Assembly (NCBI GenBank): GCA_004552385.1
Contig: SFOL01000080.1
Span: 1 to 8,013, forward strand
Source of the DNA: Bacteroidales bacterium
GTDB lineage: Bacteria; Bacteroidota; Bacteroidia; Bacteroidales; Marinilabiliaceae
Direction: 5' to 3'
DNA length: 8,013 bases
Positions 1 through 6,281 of the stretch are shown in pieces; positions within the stretch are counted from its first letter, which is position 1; every line of letters begins with the position of its first letter. The notes beneath the pieces were generated by a model that made no database searches, was not told where the DNA came from, and worked only from the letters and a program-made list of their open reading frames with translations. Position numbers and translations under genes: made by a program.

Positions 1-238
1 CACGATTTCGCGGCGCCCTCAGAGTTGAATATGCATAAGCTGACCGAAATTGAGCATGCGTATGTTTGTATGGTTGTCTGCGAAGTAGCGTCAGCAGATT
101 CTGAAGAAGAAAAAATGGCTTTCTTTACAACAAACCATATCTGTTTCGCGTTATACTTACGACCAAGACAACCTAAGGCGCGCACGGAGCCGCGCTCAGC
201 GCAACAATGATGAGCCAGAACATAAAAAACAGAAGCCT

Positions 239-577
239 ATGGCAAAAAATACTACCAAATTTTCTCCCGACAACTGGGTGGTGCGAGCCACAGAACTTAA
301 AATGAAGGACAATGACGCGCAAAAATGTGAATGGATGCGTATAGTCGACATTGAGCCAGCCCCGCTGAGCGGCAAAGATATTGTGATAGCGGAGGCTTAT
401 GACGCGGAGACGGGCGAGACGCGCACCTTTGCCGGTTTTGCGGAAGAGTTCGCATTAGCCACAGACACAGCCGCTCACGCATCTACCACCGATGGCATAA
501 AGGCCGTGATAAGGGCATTGTGCCCCAACATGACGGAAGAAGAGCGCGCAAGCATTGATGCGCTTACGGGAGCATAG
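239..577 (+). CDS. small acidic hypothetical protein, 112 aa
   Basis: I do not recognise this protein. It begins at an ATG and ends in TAG. It has no signal peptide, no membrane segment and no cysteine-rich motif, so it is probably cytoplasmic. Residues 1-35 are polar and mixed-charge with two tryptophans (W13, W32). The middle contains an acidic stretch reading IVIAEAYDAETGET, and the C-terminal third looks helical with an EEERASID segment. Codon choice looks like coding sequence but is less GC-rich at third positions than the glycan operon downstream. The start is preceded by an A-rich stretch (221-233) and no Shine-Dalgarno, as is usual in Bacteroidota. No convincing promoter was found upstream. 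It stands alone and converges on the minus-strand barrel gene. It could be a lineage-restricted small protein or, less likely, a chance open frame. Confidence 0.6.
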   Translation: MAKNTTKFSPDNWVVRATELKMKDNDAQKCEWMRIVDIEPAPLSGKDIVIAEAYDAETGETRTFAGFAEEFALATDTAAHASTTDGIKAVIRALCPNMTEEERASIDALTGA

Positions 578-604
578 CGCGCATACTTAGTAAAGAGGCG
601 GACT

Positions 605-646
605 AAAAAACGCGCGGCGCGACACGTAGGTTACGTGTCGCGCCGC
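605..646 (-). terminator. intrinsic terminator of the minus-strand barrel gene
   Basis: Positions 614-628 (GCGGCGCGACACGTA) pair perfectly with 632-646 around a 3-nt loop, giving a 15-bp GC-rich stem. Read on the minus strand, the stem is followed after three bases by six T residues (the complement of 605-610). This is the arrangement of a factor-independent terminator. It lies about 30 bases past the stop codon of the gene at 677-1315. On the plus strand no T run follows the stem, so it is a poor terminator for the gene at 239-577, although the hairpin could still protect that transcript's 3' end. Confidence 0.85.
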
Positions 647-676
647 ATGCATTAGGGGATAACTACACTCGCGGGA

Positions 677-1315
677 TTAGAAATTCACACCGAGCGAGAT
701 GAAGTTGTTGATAGTCTTGAGCTTTTGGTCACCATCCTTAACGTAGCTGGAGATGTCGGGCTGGAAGTTGTAGCTGACGTAGAAACGCTGAATGTTGACG
801 CCGACGCCGAGGTTGAGGCCGAACTGGAAGATGCGCGCGTCCATGCCGTCCTTGTCGAGCCACTTGGTCTTAATCTCCTCATCGCCGTAGGTATCCTTGG
901 TGCGACCATAGAAGTTGAACTTGAAGTTGGGGCCGAAGAAAGGCACGATGGAGATGGGCGAAGACGCGAAGCTGAGCTTATAGGCGGCGTTGACCGGCAC
1001 AGCGACGTTCATAAAGGTGGTCTTGCTGTCGCCACCCTCGAACTCGTCTTTGCTGTGGAGCCATGAGAGACGCGCACCGAGGTCGAGGAAGAGCGGCATC
1101 TTGCTGGTAATGTTGACACCCTTCATAAAAGCGAGAGAGACACCTTTCTGCTTGTCATCGTCCCAAGAGGTGGAGCCATCCTTGTACTTGAGCTTCTGAG
1201 CCTCGAAAGAGAGTTCCACACGCGTCCAGCCTTGCGTATCCTTAGTGAGCTGGGCCGACGCATTGGCCGTCATGGCGGCGAAAATGGCAATAGCGATAAA
1301 CTTGATTAACTTCAT
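677..1315 (-). CDS. outer-membrane beta-barrel protein (PorT / OMP_b-brl-like porin family)
   Basis: A 212-residue exported protein. Residues 1-21 form a signal peptide (K3, K5, a hydrophobic core, then ANASA before Q22), so it would be cut by signal peptidase I. The mature part alternates amphipathic strands with short charged loops and ends in FISLGVNF, a terminal aromatic typical of the last strand of an outer-membrane barrel. Segments VAVPVNAAYKL (104-114), GPNFKFNFYG (128-137) and FQFGLNLGVGVNIQRF (163-178) resemble the IPL..Y, GPY and fGlnlGaG patterns of the small barrels Bacteroidota annotators call porin family or outer-membrane beta-barrel proteins, usually predicted to have about eight strands. 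The ATG start is supported by the signal peptide and a promoter about 35 bases upstream; the stop is TAA. Its cargo or function is unknown. It is divergent from the glycan operon and need not belong to it. Confidence 0.85.
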   Translation of the reverse strand: MKLIKFIAIAIFAAMTANASAQLTKDTQGWTRVELSFEAQKLKYKDGSTSWDDDKQKGVSLAFMKGVNITSKMPLFLDLGARLSWLHSKDEFEGGDSKTTFMNVAVPVNAAYKLSFASSPISIVPFFGPNFKFNFYGRTKDTYGDEEIKTKWLDKDGMDARIFQFGLNLGVGVNIQRFYVSYNFQPDISSYVKDGDQKLKTINNFISLGVNF

Positions 1316-1349
1316 CTGAAACTGTTTTTTGTAAGTTAGTTTTCTAAGG

Positions 1350-1382
1350 CAAATATATATACCTAAGACTTGCGGGGGGCAA
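1350..1382 (-). promoter_or_regulatory. Bacteroidota-type promoter for the barrel gene
   Basis: On the minus strand the sequence reads TATATTTG (complement of 1350-1357), an exact match to the Bacteroidota -7 consensus TAnnTTTG. A TTG (complement of 1380-1382) lies 22 bases further upstream, within the 17-23 base range usual for the -33 element. Transcription would begin near 1343, leaving a leader of roughly 28 bases that is A-rich and has no Shine-Dalgarno. This is a consensus match only. Confidence 0.6.
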
Positions 1383-1573
1383 TATCATCTGTTAAAAAAG
1401 ACAATTGTTTATGCTTATAGATTTACAGACCGTCAAAATGTGATACCCGATCACCCATAGAGGAGAATGACATCGGGCGTTTTTGGGGAATGCGCAATCT
1501 CGACCGGGCATTTTCTTATGAGACAATCAGGCGGTCGTGGCGCAAGCGGACCGCGCTAGCAGGCGGCCCGCAT

Positions 1574-1597
1574 ACTTTAGGTAATTGACCTATAAGT
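1574..1597. promoter_or_regulatory. inverted repeat over the -33 element, candidate operator
   Basis: ACTTTAGGT (1574-1582) is mirrored by ACCTATAAGT (1588-1597) with one unpaired base, T1593, around the spacer AATTG. The core TAGGT-N5-ACCTA is a perfect 5-bp dyad. The TTG taken as the -33 element (1585-1587) sits in its centre. A protein bound here would compete with RNA polymerase, which would suit a repressor. The dyad is visible; its role as an operator is inference. Confidence 0.4.
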
Positions 1598-1613
1598 TTT
1601 TTACATAAATTTG
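1585..1613 (+). promoter_or_regulatory. Bacteroidota-type promoter for the susC/susD-like operon
   Basis: TTG at 1585-1587 is followed after 18 bases by TAAATTTG at 1606-1613, an exact TAnnTTTG match with consensus spacing. The predicted start of transcription is near 1620, giving a leader of about 84 bases before the ATG at 1704. No other plus-strand match of this quality was seen between 1316 and 1703. Confidence 0.7.
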
Positions 1614-1635
1614 CGCCAAGGCGGGTAGGCGCAAA
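1610..1635. promoter_or_regulatory. 8-bp perfect inverted repeat over the -7 element and start site
   Basis: TTTGCGCC (1610-1617) and GGCGCAAA (1628-1635) are exact reverse complements separated by 10 bases. The left arm includes the TTTG half of the -7 element and the spacer covers the predicted transcription start. Because the left arm is only partly transcribed, a DNA-level operator fits better than an RNA hairpin. The function is not shown by the sequence. Confidence 0.45.
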
Positions 1636-1673
1636 CGTTAGCCACGGCATCGGGAGTCGCCAACTCGACACTG

Positions 1674-1703
1674 ATATAAAAAACAACTAACAAAAACAAC
1701 CTA
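1674..1703 (+). promoter_or_regulatory. A-rich translation-initiation leader without Shine-Dalgarno
   Basis: The 30 bases before the SusC-like ATG are dominated by A and C in an AACAA-like pattern, with no match to AGGAGG. Such unstructured A-rich leaders are typical of Bacteroidota initiation regions. This leader supports the ATG at 1704 as the real start. Confidence 0.55.
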
Positions 1704-4694
1704 ATGCAGAGACAAGCATTCCATGCGCTACTGGCCACAGCCGCCCTGGCCGGCCTGATAGCGTTAGCCCCTGTGGAAGCCTCGTCACAGACAACGGGAC
1801 GCGTGGTTATAGGCAAGGTGACCGACGCATTCGGCGAGCCGCTACCAGGAGCCACCATCATGGTGCAAGGCACCACGAGCGGAACAATTACAGACTCCGA
1901 CGGCAACTACCGCCTATTATTGCCGGAAGGATCACAAACCCTGCAAGTAAGCTTCATAGGCTATGACACCGAGATCGTAGACCTGACAGGCGAAGAGACG
2001 CAAAACATAACACTGGTGGAGGACATAGCCACGTTGGGCGACGTCATCGTGATCGGCTATGGCACGCAGCGAAAGGGCGACCTGACCGGCGCGATCCAGA
2101 ACGTCACGGCCGACGACTTCAACCAAGGCTTGATAGGCAGCCCGGAGCAGCTGATAAACGGCAAAGTGTCGGGCGTCCAGATCATGAGCAACAGCGGATC
2201 GCCGACCTCGGGGTCGACCATCAAGATCCGCGGCGGAGCATCTCTCAACGCGTCAAACGACCCGCTCATAGTGCTTGACGGCGTGCCCTTGGAGAACGGC
2301 GGCATATCCGGCAACGGGAGCAACTTCCTGGCCCTCATCAACCCGTCGGACATCGAGAGCATGACGGTGCTTAAAGACGCGTCGTCGACCGCCATCTACG
2401 GCAGCCGCGCGTCAAACGGCGTGATAATCATCACGACCAAGAAGGGTTCGGACAAAGGTCTCCGCGTGACGGTGAACACGACGCACTCCATCCAGAAAGC
2501 ATACGACTTTGCCGACATGATGTCGCGCAGCGAATTCGTCGACGTGGCCACGAAGGCGGGATACGCCAACATGCTCGGCAAGGCGGACACTGACTGGAAC
2601 GACCAGGTGTTTGAAAGCGCATATGGCACCGACAACAACATATCGCTCTCCGGCAACGTGGCCGGCAAGGTGCCTATACGCTTCTCGGCAGGCTATTACA
2701 ATCAGCAGGGCATCCTCATGACCGACAAGGCCCAGCGCGTGACCGGCAACCTTAACGTCTCCCCCACCCTGCTCGACGAGCACCTGAAGCTGACCCTCAG
2801 CCTCAAAGGGACGCTGTCAAAGAACAGGTTCGCCTCGACTAAAGCCATATGGAACGCGGCAACGTATGACCCGACGCAGCCGGTCCACATGAACTATGAG
2901 GGCAAGGACCAGTTCAACCACTACACAGAGGCCGTCACCTACACCCGCGACCAGGCCACGGGCGAAGTGACCGCCGCCACGCCCGTGGCAGGCGCCGTGC
3001 TCAACCCTGTGGGCCTGCTCAACCAGACCGAGGACAAGAGCGACGTGAACCGCATCGTGGGCAACATTGACGTGGACTACACGGTCCACTTCCTCTCAGA
3101 CCTGCGCGCTCACGTGACCTTCGGCTACGACTACGCCAAGGGCGAGGGCAGCGTAACCACCGACCCGAAGTCGGCCGGCGGCTTCCTGAGCGGAGGCTCG
3201 AGATATGAATATGGTCCTCAAGAGCTGCACAACCGGCTGCTCACCGCCTACCTCAACTACAATAAAGAGATAAACAGCGACAACCGCGTAGACTTCACAG
3301 CCGGCTACGACTTCCAGTACTGGAAGTCATACACGCCTTCGTTCGAATACAAGACCTACGACGGCGACGTGCAGTCCACCTCGAAAGCGAGCGACCAGCG
3401 CCACGCCATGCTGTCTTACTACGGCCGCCTGAACTACACGTACGCCGACAAGTACATGCTCACGGCCACCATACGCCGCGACGGCACCAGCCGCTTCAAT
3501 GAGGACAACCGCTGGGGCACGTTCCCCTCGATGGCGTTGGCATGGAGGGTGAACCAGGAGTCCTTCCTGCAAGACGTGGAGAGCCTGAGCAACTTGAAGA
3601 TCCGCGCCAGCTACGGCGTGACGGGTCAGCAAGAGGGCATAGGCAACTACGCCTACCAGCCCATCTACGTGCAGGGCACCGCCACGAACAGGTACGTGTT
3701 CGGCAACGAGGCCGTGACGACCTATGCGCCCGGCGCCTACGTCGACGACCTGAAGTGGGAGACCACCAAGTCGTGGAACTTCGGACTCGACTTCGGCTTC
3801 TTCAACAACCGCCTATCGGGCAGCGCGGAATATTACACTCGCAAGACGGAGGACCTGCTGGCCACGGTATCGGTGGCCGCCGGCGTGAACTTCGACAAGA
3901 GCGTGCTGACCAACGTTGGCAACGTGGACAGCCAGGGTTTCGAGTTCAACCTGAACGGCACGGCCATAGACAATGACGACTGGACGCTCGACATGACGTT
4001 TAACGCCGCATGGCAGACCCAGGAAGTGAAGAACCTGAGCCTCGTGGAGAACGCCGAGATAACCAACACCTACGTCGGCCCGGCCGTGAACGGCAAGCAG
4101 GTGCAGGTCCTCACCGAGGGCTACACCCCCTACATGTTCTACGTCTACCACCAGATATATGACAAAAACGGCAAGCCGATAGAGGGACAGTACGCCGACA
4201 TGAACGGCGACGGCGAGATAACGACCGACGACCTCTACCGATTCCACTCGCCGGCTCCAGACTGGATAATGGGCTTCTCGCTGAACCTGAGATGGAAAAA
4301 CCTGACCCTGGGCACCAGCCTGCGCAGCAACATTGGCAACTACGTGTATAACGGCACGGCCATGAACACCGGTGCGCTGGAGACCATAAAATACAACGAG
4401 AGCCAGCTGAACAACATGGGCCGCAGCTACCTGGCCACAGGCTTCGCCAAGCGCCAGACTTACTCCGACTATTACGTGGAGAACGCCTCATTCCTGAAGA
4501 TGGACAACGTCACCTTGGGCTACAACTTCGGCAAGGTGGCCGACGTGGTGAACATCAACGCGTCATTCATGGTTCAGAACGTCTTCACCGTGACCAACTA
4601 CAGCGGAGTGGACCCTGAGGTGCCCAAAGGCGTGGACATGGACTTCTATCCCCGCCCGAAGATCTACTCACTGAGCCTCGGCTTCGAGTTTTAA
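1704..4694 (+). CDS. susC-like: SusC/RagA-family TonB-linked outer-membrane transporter
   Basis: This 996-residue protein imports an oligosaccharide across the outer membrane, using TonB energy, with its SusD partner as lid. Residues 1-28 are a signal peptide (cut near ASS before Q29). Residues 34-106 are a carboxypeptidase-regulatory-like domain (VTDAFGEPLPGATI, GTITDSDGNYRL, VSFIGYDT). The plug follows at about 114-248, with the family hallmarks VIVIGYGTQRKGDLTGA, IRGGASLNASNDPLIVLDG and DIESMTVLKDASSTAIYGSR. The rest is the barrel. It includes an EF-hand-like loop, DMNGDGEITTDD (832-843), which is common near the C-terminus of this family, and ends in SLSLGFEF. Length is normal and the frame is intact. 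There is no N-terminal STN domain, so control by an ECF-sigma/anti-sigma pair is unlikely; a promoter-bound or hybrid two-component regulator fits better. The substrate cannot be read from the sequence. Confidence 0.95.
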   Translation: MQRQAFHALLATAALAGLIALAPVEASSQTTGRVVIGKVTDAFGEPLPGATIMVQGTTSGTITDSDGNYRLLLPEGSQTLQVSFIGYDTEIVDLTGEETQNITLVEDIATLGDVIVIGYGTQRKGDLTGAIQNVTADDFNQGLIGSPEQLINGKVSGVQIMSNSGSPTSGSTIKIRGGASLNASNDPLIVLDGVPLENGGISGNGSNFLALINPSDIESMTVLKDASSTAIYGSRASNGVIIITTKKGSDKGLRVTVNTTHSIQKAYDFADMMSRSEFVDVATKAGYANMLGKADTDWNDQVFESAYGTDNNISLSGNVAGKVPIRFSAGYYNQQGILMTDKAQRVTGNLNVSPTLLDEHLKLTLSLKGTLSKNRFASTKAIWNAATYDPTQPVHMNYEGKDQFNHYTEAVTYTRDQATGEVTAATPVAGAVLNPVGLLNQTEDKSDVNRIVGNIDVDYTVHFLSDLRAHVTFGYDYAKGEGSVTTDPKSAGGFLSGGSRYEYGPQELHNRLLTAYLNYNKEINSDNRVDFTAGYDFQYWKSYTPSFEYKTYDGDVQSTSKASDQRHAMLSYYGRLNYTYADKYMLTATIRRDGTSRFNEDNRWGTFPSMALAWRVNQESFLQDVESLSNLKIRASYGVTGQQEGIGNYAYQPIYVQGTATNRYVFGNEAVTTYAPGAYVDDLKWETTKSWNFGLDFGFFNNRLSGSAEYYTRKTEDLLATVSVAAGVNFDKSVLTNVGNVDSQGFEFNLNGTAIDNDDWTLDMTFNAAWQTQEVKNLSLVENAEITNTYVGPAVNGKQVQVLTEGYTPYMFYVYHQIYDKNGKPIEGQYADMNGDGEITTDDLYRFHSPAPDWIMGFSLNLRWKNLTLGTSLRSNIGNYVYNGTAMNTGALETIKYNESQLNNMGRSYLATGFAKRQTYSDYYVENASFLKMDNVTLGYNFGKVADVVNINASFMVQNVFTVTNYSGVDPEVPKGVDMDFYPRPKIYSLSLGFEF

Positions 4695-4733
4695 CATGAC
4701 GGAGCTTATAAAAGAACCACACAAGAGACTGAA

Positions 4734-6263
4734 ATGAGATATTTAAAACATATAGCCATAGCGGCACTGTCGATGGGCTGCGCATGCCTCGCGAGCTCAT
4801 GTGACGACTTGGACCAGGAGCCGCACACCGACACGACATCGGCCAACGTGTACAAGAGCGTGGAGAACTACCGCGCCGTCTTGGCCAAGATTTACTCAGT
4901 GCTGACCCTCAAAGGCTCGGGCGAAGAGACCGACCTGACCACGTATAAGGGCGAGAACTTAATGCGCTGCTACTTCAACCTGCAAGAGGTGTGCACCGAC
5001 GAGCTCGTCTTCAGCTGGATGAACGGCGACAACATGACGGACATAAACGACATGACATGGGACTCCCACGACGTGTGGGTGAGCGACACCTACTACTGGT
5101 TGTATTATGAAATAACGCTCTGCAACGAGTTCATCCGCAATGCGGAGAGCCATCGCGACTTCTCGTCATCAGAGTTGGCCACAATCGACGGCTACGTGCT
5201 CGAGGCCCGCTTCATGCGCGCATTGGCCTATTGGCAGGTGCTGGACCTCTATCGCAAGGGAGCCATGGTGACCGAGGAGAACAAAGCTGGCGCTTACGTG
5301 CCACCCGCAGCCGACGCCACAGGCCTCTTCGAATTCGTGGAGGGCGAGCTGAAGGACATTGCCGACAAGCTGCCGGGCAAGACAGAGCAGGAATACGGCC
5401 GCGCACCCCGCGGAGCCGCCTACGCCCTCCTGGCGCGCCTGTATTTGAACGCGGAAGTCTACGGACAGGCGGCGCGCTACACCGACGCCATAACGTATAG
5501 CAAGAAAGTGCTTGACGAAGGTTACACCCTCCACCCCGTCTACTCCGAACTCTTCAACGCCGACAACGACAAGCGCACCGACGAGATAATATTCGGGATA
5601 GAGAGCGACGCTACGACAACTGTGTCGTGGGGCGCATCGACCTACATAGTGTGCGGCAGCGCAAGCTCTTACACCGACCAGGACCCCGCCTCGGTGGGCA
5701 TAGCGTCGGCATGGAGCATGTGGCGCGCCACGAGCCAGGCTGTGAACCTCTTCAGCGGTTATTCGGGAGACGCCCGAGCCACGTTCCACACCAATGGCCA
5801 AAGCCTCAAGGTCTTGAACGCTGACGACCAGAACCAGGGATACCTGTTCACAAAATGGAGCAACCTGACCGACGCCGGCGAGACAGCCAGCAACACGGCG
5901 TCATTCGGCGTGAACACCGACTTCCCGCTCTTCCGCACCGCCGAGGCCTACCTTAACATAGCCGAGGCCATCCTGCGCGGCGGCGAGGGGGCCGACCAGG
6001 GCGCGGACTACTACGTGAACCAAGTCAGGCAGCGCGCCGGAGTCTCAGACCTGACCAACGTGTCGCTGCAAGACATCCTTGACGAGCGCGGACGCGAGTT
6101 CCAACTGGAGTGCCACAGGCGCACCGACCTGATCCGCTTCGGCAAATTCGTCATCGGCGGGTGGGACTGCGGCCCGACAAACAAGGCCGACAAGTATAAA
6201 TATTACCCGATACCGCAAACCGAGCTAACAGCCAACCCGAACCTGAGCAACCCGGAATATTAA
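4734..6263 (+). CDS. susD-like: SusD/RagB-family surface glycan-binding lipoprotein
   Basis: A 509-residue lipoprotein that caps the SusC-like barrel and binds the incoming glycan at the cell surface. Residues 1-22 are a lipoprotein signal, with acylation predicted at C23 (LASSC). The following DDLDQEP is the usual SusD start and its acidic residues fit a surface-export signal. Family patterns include EARFMRALAYWQVLDLYRKG (157-176), GRAPRGAAYALLARLYLN (222-239, TPR-like helices), NDKRTDEIIFGIESD (278-292) and TAEAYLNIAEA (402-412). Others are QRAGVSDL (432-439), DERGREFQLE (449-458), RRTDLIRFGK (461-470 region) and PIPQTELTANPNL near the end. Length and C-terminus are typical of the family. 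It starts 39 bases after the SusC-like stop, with no promoter between, so it is co-transcribed. Aromatic residues at the glycan site cannot be chosen by eye because the family varies there. Confidence 0.95.
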   Translation: MRYLKHIAIAALSMGCACLASSCDDLDQEPHTDTTSANVYKSVENYRAVLAKIYSVLTLKGSGEETDLTTYKGENLMRCYFNLQEVCTDELVFSWMNGDNMTDINDMTWDSHDVWVSDTYYWLYYEITLCNEFIRNAESHRDFSSSELATIDGYVLEARFMRALAYWQVLDLYRKGAMVTEENKAGAYVPPAADATGLFEFVEGELKDIADKLPGKTEQEYGRAPRGAAYALLARLYLNAEVYGQAARYTDAITYSKKVLDEGYTLHPVYSELFNADNDKRTDEIIFGIESDATTTVSWGASTYIVCGSASSYTDQDPASVGIASAWSMWRATSQAVNLFSGYSGDARATFHTNGQSLKVLNADDQNQGYLFTKWSNLTDAGETASNTASFGVNTDFPLFRTAEAYLNIAEAILRGGEGADQGADYYVNQVRQRAGVSDLTNVSLQDILDERGREFQLECHRRTDLIRFGKFVIGGWDCGPTNKADKYKYYPIPQTELTANPNLSNPEY

Positions 6264-6281
6264 CCTAAAGCAAGGTAAGAA

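Larger units (their letters stand above)
1316..1703. other. 388-bp divergent intergenic regulatory region
   Basis: No gene is supported here. The region holds the minus-strand promoter for the barrel gene (near 1350-1382), the plus-strand promoter for the glycan operon (1585-1613), and two dyads overlapping the latter. The stretch 1440-1575 between the promoters is more GC-rich than its flanks. It contains an inverted pair CCCGAT/ATCGGG (1446-1451 and 1472-1477) and a pair GCGGTC/GACCGC (1531-1536 and 1549-1554), neither of which I can assign. I saw no tRNA and no riboswitch consensus. Confidence 0.7.

Noticed and set aside
61..68. TATGTTTG, a match to the -7 consensus, as promoter for the 112-aa protein
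   Set aside because: No TTG lies 17-23 bases upstream and the leader would be about 165 bases. One 8-base degenerate match is not enough.
25..210. Open frame of 61 codons starting at TTG (or ATG at 31)
   Set aside because: It has no ribosome-binding signal, an implausible composition (Arg/Pro/Gln-rich tail), a rare start and no recognisable family. A chance frame is more likely.
1401..1408. ACAATTGT palindrome
   Set aside because: An 8-bp AT-rich palindrome is expected by chance, and it lacks spacing or repeats that tie it to either promoter.
1446..1485. Inverted pair CCCGAT/ATCGGG followed by CGTTTTT, read as a plus-strand terminator
   Set aside because: The stem is only 6 bp with a 20-base loop, and no plus-strand gene ends upstream that would need it.
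3542..3976. 144-codon plus-strand frame inside the SusC-like gene
   Set aside because: It is an out-of-frame reading of conserved barrel sequence, rich in Arg, Gln and Gly, with no start signal.
5169..5801. 210-codon minus-strand open frame opposite the SusD-like gene
   Set aside because: The GC-rich third positions of the real gene create long antisense frames. The translation is Val/Ala/Gly/His-rich with no domain. The same holds for 3813-4247, 6225-6749 and 6553-7086 (minus).
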